Assembly: GCA_963700195.1 (NCBI GenBank) | Contig: CAVOWQ010000058.1 | Span: 62,001 to 126,000, forward strand | Direction of reading: 5' to 3' | Length of the DNA: 64,000 nt | From: AP-15 sp963700195 | Lineage (GTDB): Bacteria > Pseudomonadota > Alphaproteobacteria > ATCC43930 > CGMCC-115725 | Shown: piece by piece, positions 52,939 to 62,177 of the stretch | Layout: each line of letters starts with the position of its first letter | How positions within the stretch are numbered: position 1 is the stretch's first letter | Made by a program: the position numbers and the translations under genes | The notes under the pieces: generated by a model | Databases searched by the model: none | Seen by the model: only the letters and a program-made list of their open reading frames with translations | What the model was told of the DNA's origin: nothing

Positions 52939-53898
52939 ATGATGCAACTGCTCGACGGGGCGAGCGTCTGGACGCGCGGGGACGTCCGCCCCGAGGAGTA
53001 CCGGATCGTTCTCTCTGCCGCCTGCCTCGACGAGATCCGCCGGGCAGCCGACGAAATCAGGGCTTATCCACTGCCGACGATCTTGCGCGCGCCCGCCGAT
53101 TTCGCGATGCCGATGTGTCGCCGGGAGATGACGCGGGTGCGCGAGACGCTCGATCACGGCAGACGCTTCGCGATCGTCGACCGCTTGCCGATGAGCGAAA
53201 TGGATGCAGCGGAGGCAACGGCGATTTATTGGCTGCTGTCCAGCATGGTGTCACGCCCGGTGGCCCAGAAGCTCGACGGCACGATGATTTACGACGTGCT
53301 CGATACCGGGCAGCAGGCGCTTCCCGGATCGGGCATTCGCCCTGACAAGACCAATAGCGAGATCCGCTTCCACAACGACAACGCCTACAACGAAACCCCA
53401 CCCGACTATGTCGGCCTACTGTGCCTGCGCCGGGCGCAGAGCGGTGGACACAGCCGCGTAATCAGCTTTCACACAGTCCACAATACCTTGCGAGAGCACC
53501 ATCCAAACCGGCTGGAGCGCCTCTACCGAGACTTCTGGTTCGACCGGCAGCGTGAATTTCGGCCGGGCGAGGGCCCGATATTTTCCGCACCGGTATTCGA
53601 GCATGCCGGGGAACTCAAAGCGCGGTTCAGCGCTCATCAGATTGGCGGTGGATACGTCTTGCAGGGCGAGCCGATGGACCGCGACGGCGAGGCCGCGATT
53701 GCGGCAATGCTCGACATCTTCGAGGAAGACGGCCTCTCGATCGATTTCGACCTCGAGCCCGGGCAGATCCAGTTCGTCGACAACCGGGCGCTCGGCCACA
53801 GCCGCACTGCCTTCATCGATGACCCGGACCCCTCCCGCAGGCGCCATCTCGTACGCCTGTGGCTGCGCGACCATGGCCGTCGTGCCTACCCGGGCTAA
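52939..53898 (+). CDS. TauD/TfdA-like Fe(II)/2-oxoglutarate dioxygenase
   Basis: 319 residues. The iron triad is His145-x-Asp147 in RFHNDNAYNETPPD and a distal His (~287) in DNRALGHSRTAF; an Arg in RRRHLVRLWLR would bind 2-oxoglutarate. GGHSRVISFHTVHNTLREHH is the family's middle block. It oxidises a small substrate with O2 and 2-oxoglutarate, typically hydroxylating next to a leaving group. ATG 52939 lies in a MM start with GAGGAG upstream. It overlaps the aminotransferase gene by 26 bp, so the two steps are likely consecutive in one pathway. Confidence 0.86.
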   Translation: MMQLLDGASVWTRGDVRPEEYRIVLSAACLDEIRRAADEIRAYPLPTILRAPADFAMPMCRREMTRVRETLDHGRRFAIVDRLPMSEMDAAEATAIYWLLSSMVSRPVAQKLDGTMIYDVLDTGQQALPGSGIRPDKTNSEIRFHNDNAYNETPPDYVGLLCLRRAQSGGHSRVISFHTVHNTLREHHPNRLERLYRDFWFDRQREFRPGEGPIFSAPVFEHAGELKARFSAHQIGGGYVLQGEPMDRDGEAAIAAMLDIFEEDGLSIDFDLEPGQIQFVDNRALGHSRTAFIDDPDPSRRRHLVRLWLRDHGRRAYPG

Positions 53899-55207
53899 CA
53901 TCGATATCGGGGCGGCGCTCGCCGAGGCCGAGGGCCTCTACCGCGAGCGCAACCCGAAGAGTCTCGCGCAGCATCGCGAGGCCTGCGCCGCGATGCCCGG
54001 CGGCAATACCCGCTCGGCGATCCATGTCGATCCGTTCCCGCTGACGATCGCGCGCGGCGAGGGGTCGCGGCTGTGGGACATCGACGGGCACGAATATATC
54101 GATTTCCTGAGCGAGTTCACCGCCGGCATCTTTGGCCATTCACACCCGGCGATCCGTGAGGCGATCGAGGCAGCGCTCGACCAGGGCCTCAATTTCGGCG
54201 CACACAATGCGATCGAGGCGCGCTTTGCCGCGGCAATCTGCGCACGCTTCCCGTCGATCGAGCTGGTGCGCTTCACGAATTCCGGCACCGAAGCCAATCT
54301 GATGGCGGTCAGTGCGGCGCGGGCGATCATCGGCCGGCCGAAGATCCTGGTGTTCAAGGGCGGCTATCATGGCGGCGTCTTTTATTTCCGCGGGCATGGC
54401 AGCCTGCTCAATGCGCCGTTCGAGTATTTGCTCGGAAAGTACAATGATCTCGCGGCGGTCGAGGAGTTGGTCCAGCCGCACCGCAACGAGCTCGCTGCAA
54501 TCCTGATCGAGCCGATGCAGGGGACCACCGGCTGCATTCCGGCGGAGCGCTCGTTTCTCGCCGGATTACGCGCATTGGCGAGCGAAATCGGGGCGCTGCT
54601 GATCTTCGACGAGGTCATGACCTCGCGCTTGGCGCCGGGCGGATTGCAGGAGGTGCACGGCATCCTGCCCGATCTGACGACATTGGGCAAATATGTCGGC
54701 GGCGGCATGAGCTTTGGCGCTTTTGGCGGGCGCGCCGATCTGATGGAACGCTTCGACCCGCGCCGCCCCGACGCCTTCCAGCACGCCGGCACCTTCAACA
54801 ACAATGTGCTGACGATGAATGCCGGGCTCGCCGGTCTGACCGAAATCTACACTCCCGAGCGCGCCCGCGCTCTCAATGGCGCCGGCGATCACCTGCGCGA
54901 GCGACTTAACGCGGTGGCACGCCGGCACCGGCTTGCAATGCAGTTCACCGGGCTCGGCTCGATGATCGCAGTGCACATGACCGATGGTCCGATCCACTCA
55001 CAGGAAGACGCTGCGCGCGGCAACGGCGCACTGCGCGACCTCTTCTATTTCGACCTCCTCGCGCGCGGCATCTGGTTCGCCAAACGCGGCATGTTCGCGT
55101 TGTCCATAGCTCTTGACGACGCGGACGGCGACAGGCTTGTCGAAGCAGTGGAGGAATTCGCCCAGACCCGCACCCCGCTGTTCGAATTATCGGGCACCTG
55201 CGCCTAA
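53873..55207 (+). CDS. Class III aminotransferase (glutamate-1-semialdehyde aminomutase-like)
   Basis: 444 residues from ATG 53873, inside the end of the TauD-type gene. The PLP fold is clear: AMPGGNTRSAIHVDPFPLTI, LWDIDGHEYIDFLSEFTAGI, RFTNSGTEANLMAVSAARAI, LIFDEVMTSRLAPGGLQEV and TLGKYVGGGMSFGAFGG with the PLP lysine. The opening is that of HemL-like secondary aminotransferases, and the tail differs from true HemL; a biosynthetic role in haem is unlikely. It probably transaminates the product or substrate of the dioxygenase. Its TAA overlaps the stop of the convergent MetE-like gene. Confidence 0.87.
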   Translation: MAVVPTRANIDIGAALAEAEGLYRERNPKSLAQHREACAAMPGGNTRSAIHVDPFPLTIARGEGSRLWDIDGHEYIDFLSEFTAGIFGHSHPAIREAIEAALDQGLNFGAHNAIEARFAAAICARFPSIELVRFTNSGTEANLMAVSAARAIIGRPKILVFKGGYHGGVFYFRGHGSLLNAPFEYLLGKYNDLAAVEELVQPHRNELAAILIEPMQGTTGCIPAERSFLAGLRALASEIGALLIFDEVMTSRLAPGGLQEVHGILPDLTTLGKYVGGGMSFGAFGGRADLMERFDPRRPDAFQHAGTFNNNVLTMNAGLAGLTEIYTPERARALNGAGDHLRERLNAVARRHRLAMQFTGLGSMIAVHMTDGPIHSQEDAARGNGALRDLFYFDLLARGIWFAKRGMFALSIALDDADGDRLVEAVEEFAQTRTPLFELSGTCA

Positions 55208-56262
55208 ACAGCGAGTTGGGCCGCGCGGATGTGCGCGGCTAGGAGCGAGGACAGCCGCGCCGGATCGCCGCGCGCCATGCCGCATTCCGTGGCGACGCCG
55301 TCGACCCGGGCATGGCGCCGCGCGGCGGTCAGCCGTGCCGCATCGCCTTGCGCGTCGTTGTGATGGATCAGGCCGAGATAAAGCCCGGTATCCGCACCCA
55401 GGCGCAGATTTTCGAGTGGCGCGAAATAGCCGTCATCGGTCCGGCTCTTGGGCACCGGCATATGGAAGAACTGGATCGGGCGCTTGACCCCGCTGCTGAT
55501 CGCATTGGTCATCTCGACCATGATGCCCATGTCTTTGGGCTGAACGCAGTGCTCGTCGGCCGGGCTGCCGTAGCAGAGATGGTAGCCGAGCTCGATTACA
55601 GCGGGCACCGCGTCGCCGATCTCGGTCAAGACCGCGAGTGTTTCGCTGCGGAAATCGACCGGTCCCTCTTCGTAATAGCCTTCCCAGGCCAATACTTCCT
55701 GGCACACATCCCATTGCACGGCGAGGCGGTCACTGGGGATTGCTCCGGCGATCTTCTCGACCTCGCCGATGAGGTGCTCTGTGAGCGCGGGCAACAGCAC
55801 CGGCCGGTCCGCCGGCACCATGTTGTTGTAGGTCGGCGCGATCGGCGTCGGGAGTGAGACCTGGAACTTCACATTCGCGGGAATGACAGCGGCCGCCTGC
55901 AACCGCTCGAACAAATTCCAGGACGCTATCGCCATTTCGGCATAGCCGGTTTTGAACGTGCCGGGATCGGGCTTGGCGCCAGGCTTGATGCGAAGCCGCG
56001 GGATTTCACGCAGCAGCTTGCCGTCCCATTGCGTGAACTTGAAGGGCGGCACGTCTGTGGCGAGCTCGATCGCCGGGTTTTCGGCAAGAACAGCCTGCAA
56101 AAAGCGGATCCAGGTCTTGCGGATGCCTGTCTCGCCGTCGGGCAGGCGCAGCAGATAGGGCCCAGCCGCTTCGGCGAGAGTACGGAACACCGCTTCGGCA
56201 TCCGGTAACGGGATGCTGCCGACGAAGTGGACGATCGGATGCTTAGTGCGGTCGGCGGCCAT
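55204..56262 (-). CDS. MetE-like (cobalamin-independent methionine synthase C-terminal fold) stand-alone protein
   Basis: 352 residues. It begins IVHFVGSIPLPDAEAVFRTL, and contains YLLRLPDGETGIRKTWIRFL, VQWDVCQEVLAWEGYYEEG and ELGYHLCYGSPADEHC. H228-x-C230 and C327 (GVATECGMARGDP) match the zinc ligands of the MetE catalytic domain. The N-terminal duplicated half of MetE is absent, and so is an adjacent corrinoid or methyltransferase partner. Such single-domain proteins can transfer methyl groups to thiols or act as C-S lyases. Function is not established. It converges with the aminotransferase gene, sharing stop bases. Confidence 0.78.
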   Translation of the reverse strand: MAADRTKHPIVHFVGSIPLPDAEAVFRTLAEAAGPYLLRLPDGETGIRKTWIRFLQAVLAENPAIELATDVPPFKFTQWDGKLLREIPRLRIKPGAKPDPGTFKTGYAEMAIASWNLFERLQAAAVIPANVKFQVSLPTPIAPTYNNMVPADRPVLLPALTEHLIGEVEKIAGAIPSDRLAVQWDVCQEVLAWEGYYEEGPVDFRSETLAVLTEIGDAVPAVIELGYHLCYGSPADEHCVQPKDMGIMVEMTNAISSGVKRPIQFFHMPVPKSRTDDGYFAPLENLRLGADTGLYLGLIHHNDAQGDAARLTAARRHARVDGVATECGMARGDPARLSSLLAAHIRAAQLAV

Positions 56263-56398
56263 GGCGCCCTCCCGACGGGGTTCGCGCCATCCTAGCCCAA
56301 TTGCCGCCTCGCGCGAAGCCGTCTGCGGTTGGGGCTCTAATTACGTAGAGTTGGCAATGGTCATGCGGCCACCTCGCCACATTGGACCTGACCTGACG

Positions 56399-56449
56399 GA
56401 TTTCGCCTACACCGGGCCTTACGGGGACATCACGATCAAAGTTGCGTAG
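56399..56449 (+). pseudogene. 3'-terminal vestige of a peptide-binding protein gene
   Basis: Reads DFAYTGPYGDITIKVA then TAG. The intact binding-protein gene that starts 130 bp downstream ends GFAYTAPFEDITIKGA then TAG. No other part of the gene is present upstream. The remnant suggests a former tandem copy of the binding-protein gene that was deleted apart from its last 16 codons. Confidence 0.65.
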
Positions 56450-56580
56450 CGCTTAAACTTGCGCAAAGCGCCGCATTTTGGCGGCCGGGCTGCAGCTCGC
56501 GAAAACCGGAGACATTTCCGCAGGGGTGATCTACCTTGGACGCAAGGCTCAGCCAAGGAGCCGAGATTCGGAGGAGTTTG

Positions 56581-58173
56581 ATGCGTCCTTTTATCAGCAG
56601 CCGTGGCGTGAGAAACACCGGCTCAAAGGAAGCTGATCTGACTCGCAGGGACGTTCTCGCTCTCGCGACGGCCGGCTTGGCCGCCAGCGCTCCACGAATC
56701 TCCTTCGCCGCTGCGCCCAATGGTCAGCTGACCTGGGCCATTCACGTCTCGTTGACTCCGACATGGTTCGACCCTGGCGACACTGAAGGAATCATCACCC
56801 CTTACATGGTGCTGTACGCGCTGCACGATGCGATGGTGAAGCCGATGCCCGGCAAAACCCAGACGCCGTGCCTCGCCGAGTCGTGGTCGGCTGCGCCGGA
56901 CGGGCTGAGCTATGACTTCCTGTTGCGCAAAGGGGTCAAGTTTCACAACGGCGAGCCGATTACCGCCGAGGACGTAAAATTCTCGTTCGAGCGCTACCAC
57001 GGCGCGGCACATCAACTGATGAAGGACAATGTGGCGGCGATCGAAATACCGGATCCGCAGCATGTCCGTTTCAAGCTGAAGAAACCCTGGCCCGATTTCA
57101 TCACTTTCTATTCCACGGCCTCCGGATCGGGCTGGATCGTGCCGAAAAAATACGTCGAGCAGGTCGGCGACGACGGCTTCAAAAAGGCGCCGATCGGCGC
57201 CGGCCCTTACAAGTTCGTCTCGTTCACCCCCGGCGTCGAACTGGTGCTCGAAGCCTTCGACGGGTATTGGCGCAAAAGCCCCAGTGTAAAGCGCCTGGTT
57301 ATGAAGGTGATCCCGGACGAGGCGACGCGCCTCGCCGCGCTGAAACGCGGCGAAGTCGACATTGCCTACTCTATCCGCAGCGAACTCGCCGAGGAGCTTC
57401 GCCGCACACCTGGCCTAACACTTAAGCCGGTCGTCCTGCAGGCGCCGAACTGGCTGTACTTCCCCGAGCAGTGGGACCCGAAATCGCCGTGGAACAAGCT
57501 GGAGGTTCGTCAGGCCGTCAACCTCGCTATCGACCGCGAGGGCATGAGCCAAGCGTTGTTCCTCGGTTACTGCAAAATCACCGGCAGTATCATTCCCTAC
57601 ACCTTCGACTACTATTGGCAGCCGCCGGCTGCGGTTTACGATCCGGCCAAGGCGAAAAAATTGCTGGCAGAAGCAGGGTATCCGAACGGCTTCGAAGCCG
57701 GGCTAATGTATTGTGACAGTTCGTACTCCAATATGGCCGAGGTGTCGGTCGACAACCTCCGGCAGATAGGCATCCGAACCCAGCTGCAGCCGATCGAGCG
57801 CGCCGGTTTCTTCGCGGGTTACGCCGACAAGAAATATACGCGCGGCATCATCCAAGGGGCGAGCGGTGCGTTCGGCAATTCTGCGACCCGGCTGGCCTCG
57901 TTTGTCGTCAAGGGTGGCGCTTACGCCTATGGCAGCTACCCTGATATCGACGAACTCTACCCGCAGCAGGCCGACGAAACCGATCACGAGAAGCGCGCCG
58001 CTATCCTCGATAAGATGCAGCAGCTCGTTTACGAGAAGGCAATCTACGCGCCGATCTGGCAGTTGGGGTTCCTCAACGGCGTCGGCCCGCGGGTCGGCGA
58101 GTTGGCTTTCAGCCTCATCGCAGGCTTTGCCTATACCGCGCCCTTCGAGGACATCACGATCAAGGGTGCGTAG
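56581..58173 (+). CDS. ABC transporter substrate-binding protein, family 5 (dipeptide/oligopeptide type)
   Basis: 530 residues from ATG 56581 with GGAGGAG upstream. A twin-arginine signal (LTRRDVLALATAGLAASAP) directs it to the periplasm. The SBP_bac_5 fold is indicated by PCLAESWSAAPDGLSYDFLL, KFHNGEPITAEDVKFSFERY, GAGPYKFVSFTPGVELVLEA, FDGYWRKSPSVKRLVMKVIP and WNKLEVRQAVNLAIDREGMS. It delivers peptides or related compounds to the permeases that follow. A palindromic repeat lies between this gene and the permease gene. Its last codons are duplicated as a vestige just upstream. Confidence 0.9.
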   Translation: MRPFISSRGVRNTGSKEADLTRRDVLALATAGLAASAPRISFAAAPNGQLTWAIHVSLTPTWFDPGDTEGIITPYMVLYALHDAMVKPMPGKTQTPCLAESWSAAPDGLSYDFLLRKGVKFHNGEPITAEDVKFSFERYHGAAHQLMKDNVAAIEIPDPQHVRFKLKKPWPDFITFYSTASGSGWIVPKKYVEQVGDDGFKKAPIGAGPYKFVSFTPGVELVLEAFDGYWRKSPSVKRLVMKVIPDEATRLAALKRGEVDIAYSIRSELAEELRRTPGLTLKPVVLQAPNWLYFPEQWDPKSPWNKLEVRQAVNLAIDREGMSQALFLGYCKITGSIIPYTFDYYWQPPAAVYDPAKAKKLLAEAGYPNGFEAGLMYCDSSYSNMAEVSVDNLRQIGIRTQLQPIERAGFFAGYADKKYTRGIIQGASGAFGNSATRLASFVVKGGAYAYGSYPDIDELYPQQADETDHEKRAAILDKMQQLVYEKAIYAPIWQLGFLNGVGPRVGELAFSLIAGFAYTAPFEDITIKGA

Positions 58174-58213
58174 TGCCTAACCCCGATAACGGCTCCAACA
58201 TTGTCACGATTTG

Positions 58214-58294
58214 CGTCATTCCCGCGAAAGCGGGAACCTAGGGCGTCAGTACTCGAGTGGTTGCCCTGGACCCCTGCATTCGCGGGGGTGACGG
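58214..58294. repeat. RHSRESGNP-type palindromic repeat
   Basis: Starts CGTCATTCCCGCGAAAGCGG as one hairpin (TTCCCGC-GAAA-GCGGGAA) and ends CCCTGCATTCGCGGGGGTG as the second, less perfect one. It is the opposite orientation of the copy at 14189-14270. It occupies half of the 164-bp gap between the binding-protein gene and the first permease gene. Confidence 0.8.
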
Positions 58295-58337
58295 ATAGCG
58301 CATTGCCGATGCCGTTGGTCTGGGAACCGAGGGCATC

Positions 58338-59258
58338 ATGAAGCAATATATCGGCAGGCGGGTCGGTTATTCGCTGCTCTCGCTGTTTCTTTTATCGCTG
58401 ACGATCTTTTTCTTTGTCCGCGTGACCGGTGATCCGGCGGCGCTGCTCGTCGAGCCGGGCGCCAGCCAGGCCGACATTGCCGCCATTCACCACCAGTTCG
58501 GCCTCGATCGGCCGCTGTGGGTGCAATACGCGATCTTCATGTCGAGCCTGTTTCACGGCGATCTCGGGCAATCGTTCTATTACCGGATGCCGGTCATGGA
58601 GATCTACCTGTCCCGGCTGCCCAACTCGCTGATTCTGGCGGTGGTCGCGATGGGCTTGTCCCTGGTGATCGGCATTCCGAGCGGCATTCTCGCGGCGGTG
58701 CGGGTCGGGCGTTTTTGGGACAGCGCAGGAAAAGTGTTCGCGCTGCTCGGTCTGTCGCTGCCGTCCTTCTGGGTCGGCTTGGTCTTGATTTTGGTGTTCT
58801 CGGTTTATCTGGGCTGGCTGCCGTCCTCCGGGGCGGGCACGCCGCTGCACCTGATCATGCCGGCCTTCGCGCTCGGCTGGTATTTCGCTGCCGCTCATAT
58901 GCGGCTCACGCGATCTTCGATGCTCGAAGTGCTGGGCTCGGAATATGTCAAGCTCGCCCGGATAAAGGGGCTGCCCGAAGCTCTGGTCATTGCCAAGCAC
59001 GCGTTCAAGAACGCCTTGATCCCAGTACTGACATTGGCCGGGATCAATCTGGTGATCATGGTCAATGTGGCAGTCGTCGTCGAGACCGTGTTCGCCTGGC
59101 CCGGCATCGGACGGCTGCTCTACGAAGGCATCACGTTCCGCGACTTCCCGGTGGTTCAGGGCGTCGTAATCATGGGCGGCGCAATGATCGTGACGGTGAA
59201 TTTACTGATCGACATCCTGTACGCCGTGATCGACCCCCGGATCCGGCTGGAGAGGTAG
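58338..59258 (+). CDS. ABC transporter permease (DppB/OppB type)
   Basis: 306 residues with six membrane helices. It begins MKQYIGRRVGYSLLSLFLLS and has QFGLDRPLWVQYAIFMSSLF and HGDLGQSFYYRMPV, both standard for the B-type permease. The EAA-like coupling loop is EYVKLARIKGLPEALVIAKH followed by AFKNALIPV. The C-terminus ENTVFAWPGIGRLLYEGITF-like block (VETVFAWPGIGRLL) is present. It forms the inner-membrane pore with the next gene product. The gene is the first after the palindromic repeat and is likely on the same transcript as the binding protein. Confidence 0.92.
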   Translation: MKQYIGRRVGYSLLSLFLLSLTIFFFVRVTGDPAALLVEPGASQADIAAIHHQFGLDRPLWVQYAIFMSSLFHGDLGQSFYYRMPVMEIYLSRLPNSLILAVVAMGLSLVIGIPSGILAAVRVGRFWDSAGKVFALLGLSLPSFWVGLVLILVFSVYLGWLPSSGAGTPLHLIMPAFALGWYFAAAHMRLTRSSMLEVLGSEYVKLARIKGLPEALVIAKHAFKNALIPVLTLAGINLVIMVNVAVVVETVFAWPGIGRLLYEGITFRDFPVVQGVVIMGGAMIVTVNLLIDILYAVIDPRIRLER

Positions 59259-59265
59259 AGGGCTA

Positions 59266-60159
59266 ATGAGCACCCAAGCCGAGACGATCAACCTGTCTCC
59301 GCGTGTGCGGTGGCGTCGGCTCTCGTTCCGGCTCGGCGACTTTCCGCTGATCCCGACCTTGATCCTCCTTGGTGTCGCCTTTGTCGCGATCTTCGCCAAC
59401 GTGCTGGCGCCGCATAATCCCGAGGTCGGCAGCCTCGTCGCGCGCTTCAAACCGCCGTTCTGGCAGACCGGCGGCAGCACCAAATACCTCCTCGGCACCG
59501 ACCAGCTCGGCCGCGACGTGCTGTCGCGGCTGATCTTCGGCGCCAGAGTGTCGATGGTCGTCGGCTTCACTGCGGTGATTTTCGCCGGCGTGATCGGCAC
59601 CGCACTCGGCATCCTGTCGGGTTATCTCGGCGGCTGGGTGGACCAGGTCATCATGCGGCTGACCGACACCTGGCTCGCCTTGCCGGCGCTGACCTTCGCG
59701 ATTTTCCTCGCTGCGATTGTCGGACCGAGCATGTGGAACATCGTCTTCATTCTCGGCATCACCTATTGGACCCGCTACGCGCGCGTCATTCGCGGTGAGG
59801 TGCTGTCGCTGAAGGAGCGAGAGTTCGTCCGCCTCGCCATCGTCGCGGGCTGCTCGAAATGGACGATCATGCTGCGCCACATCCTGCCCAACGTCATCAA
59901 CTCCGCCGTCGTGCTCGGCACCCTGATGCTGGGCGTCGTCATCATCACCGAAGCGACGCTGTCCTTCCTCGGCGTCGGAGTGCCGCCGCCACAAGCCGCC
60001 TGGGGCCTGATGCTGTCCGACGGCAAGCAAGGCATGATGGTCGGCCGCTGGTGGCTGACCATATTCCCGGGCTGCTGCATCATGCTGATGGTGCTTTCGG
60101 CAAACCTTCTCGGCGACTGGCTCCGTGTCAAGCTCGACCCGCAGCTCCGCCAGCTATGA
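59266..60159 (+). CDS. ABC transporter permease (DppC/OppC type)
   Basis: 297 residues, six helices. It has the C-type features KYLLGTDQLGRDVLSRLIFG, ARVSMVVGFTAVIFAGVIGT, and the coupling loop KEREFVRLAIVAGCSKWTIM followed by LRHILPNVIN. It pairs with DppB-type permease to make the transmembrane channel. The ATG at 59266 lies 8 bp after the previous stop. The TGA at 60157-60159 overlaps the ATG (60156) of the next gene as ATGA, so translation of the ATPase is probably coupled. Confidence 0.92.
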   Translation: MSTQAETINLSPRVRWRRLSFRLGDFPLIPTLILLGVAFVAIFANVLAPHNPEVGSLVARFKPPFWQTGGSTKYLLGTDQLGRDVLSRLIFGARVSMVVGFTAVIFAGVIGTALGILSGYLGGWVDQVIMRLTDTWLALPALTFAIFLAAIVGPSMWNIVFILGITYWTRYARVIRGEVLSLKEREFVRLAIVAGCSKWTIMLRHILPNVINSAVVLGTLMLGVVIITEATLSFLGVGVPPPQAAWGLMLSDGKQGMMVGRWWLTIFPGCCIMLMVLSANLLGDWLRVKLDPQLRQL

Positions 60160-61175
60160 GCCGACCCGGCGGGGCCTGCCGGTAACGACGGCCCCGCTGC
60201 TCGAGCTGCAGAACCTGTCGACCCATTACGTCTCGGCGCAGGGCACCCGAGTGGTCCGCGCCGTCGATGACGTGTCGCTGCGCATCCATGCCGGCGAGAC
60301 GTTGGGGATCGTCGGCGAGTTCGGCTCCGGCAAGAGCACGTTGGCGCTGACGATCCTGCGGATCCTGCCGCCGGCGGCCCGCATCGTCAGCGGCAAGATG
60401 CTGTTCGAGGGCGAGGATCTCCTCGAAAAATCCGATGCCGAGATGCGCCACGTGCGCGGCAAGCGGATCGCGATGATCCTGCAGGACCCGATGGCCTCGC
60501 TGAACCCGCTGTTCACGATCGGCGACCAGGTCGGCGAGCCGATCCGGGTGCATGACGGAGCCTCGCGCGCGACCGCCTGGAGCCGTGCGAAAGATCTGCT
60601 GAAAGCAGTGCGCATCCCGTCGCCGGAAACCCGGGTGACGCAATACCCGCACGAAATGTCGGGCGGCATGCGCCAGCGCATCGTCGGCGCCATCGGCATC
60701 TCGTGCGAGCCGCGCCTGTTGATCGCCGACGAGCCGACCACCAGCCTCGATCTGACGATCCAGGCGCAATACCTCAACCTGCTGCGCGACCTGCAGCGGC
60801 GAATACCACCTCGCGCTGATCTTCATCACCCACAATCTCGGCATCGTCGCCAAGATGTGCGACCAGCTGGCGGTGATGTATGCCGGGCGCGTCGTCGAGT
60901 CGGGACCGGTGTCGCAGATCTTCAATTCGCCCTGCCGCATCCCTACACCGAGGCACTGCTCAATTCGATCCCGCGGATGACCGACAACGCGCAGCGGCTG
61001 ATCGCGATCGAAGGCCAGCCGCCCGATCTGGCGGCGCTGCCCCCCGGACTGCTCCTTCGCCCCACGCTGCCCGCGCGCCTTCGACCGGTGCCGTGACGCG
61101 GCTCCCCCGGAATTCAGCGAGGCGAGAGGCAGGACGGCGCGATGCTGGCTCGCCGCGGGGAGCGGGGCGGCGTGA
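60156..61175 (+). CDS. ABC transporter ATP-binding protein (DppD/OppD type), multiple frameshifts
   Basis: About 340 codons. From PLLELQNLSTHYVSAQGTRV the frame is intact through Walker A (GEFGSGKST, where GESGSGKS is usual), the Q-loop LQDPMASLNPLFTIGDQVGE, the ABC signature HEMSGGMRQRIVGAIGISCE and Walker B LLIADEPTT. Indels follow near 60800, 60925 and 61045; correct reading gives LALIFITHNLGIVAKMCDQL, HPYTEALLNSIPR and a Cys-rich C-terminal region ending GSGAA. One more indel near 60180 is needed to reach the ATGA start at 60156. Four indels make this the most affected gene of the operon. It supplies ATP hydrolysis to the transporter. Confidence 0.8.
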
Positions 61176-62177
61176 CGGTCGTTCTCGAGGCGGCGGGGCT
61201 CAGCAAGCACTTCCAGGCGAAACGCGGGATCTTTGGCGGCGACCGCGGCGTGGTGCGCGCGGTCGACGGGATCTCGTTCACGATCGAGCGCGGCCGCACT
61301 CTCGGGGTCGTCGGCGAAAGCGGGTGCGGCAAGACGACAACGGCAAAGCTCGTGCTCGGCCTGGAAGAGCCGACCGGCGGCGTGATCCGCTTCGAAGGAG
61401 AGGACCTGAAGGAACTGAAAAGCGCCGGACGCCGGCATTACCGAAAATCGGTCCAGGCGGTCTTTCAGGATCCCTACGCCTCGCTCAACCCGCGCATGCG
61501 GGTCAGCGCGATCATCGCCGAGCCGCTCGTCACCAACGAGTCACTGTCGGCGAGCGAAGTGCGGCGGCGGGTCCTCGATGCTGCTCGACCTCGTCGGCCT
61601 GCCGGATCGCGCCGCAGACCTCTTCCCGCATGAATTTTCCGGCGGACAACGGCAGCGCATCGCGATCGCGCGCGCGTTGGCGCTGTCGCCGAGACTCGTT
61701 GTTCTCGACGAGCCGGTCTCGGCTCTCGACGTGTCGATCCGGGCGCAAATCCTCAATCTCTTGCGCGACCTGCAGGCCGAGCTCGGGCTCTCCTATCTGT
61801 TCATCGCCCACGACCTCGCCGCGGTCGCGCATATGAGCCACACGATTGTGGTCATGTATCTCGGCAAGATCGTCGAGAGCGGCGAGGCGCGCACCCTCGC
61901 GCGCGCGCCAAAGCATCCCTACACCGAGGCATTGTTCTCGGCGGCATTGCCGAGCCACCCCGACGAGCGGCGCGAGGAGATCATCCTGCCCGGCGAGGTG
62001 CCGAGCCCGCTCAACCCGCCATCGGGGTGCCGCTTCCACCCGCGCTGCCCCCATGCAATGGCGCGCTGCGCACGACAGGAGCCGATGCTCACCGACCTGG
62101 ACGCCCGTCTCGTCGCCTGTCACCTTTACGACAGCGATGTGTACACGCCGCCGATCAAGGTGGGAGCCGGCACTTGA
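61172..62177 (+). CDS. ABC transporter ATP-binding protein (DppF/OppF type), one frameshift
   Basis: About 334 residues from GTG 61172, which overlaps the stop of the preceding gene as GTGA. It has VVGESGCGKTTTAKLVLGLE (Walker A), VFQDPYASLNPRMRVSAIIA (Q-loop), then after an indel near 61580 HEFSGGQRQRIAIARALALS (signature), LVVLDEPVSALD (Walker B) and YLFIAHDLAAVAHM. The oligopeptide C-terminal domain with GCRFHPRCPHAMARC carries the usual Cys pattern. It is the second ATPase of the transporter. Its TGA overlaps the TTG start of the next gene. Confidence 0.85.
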
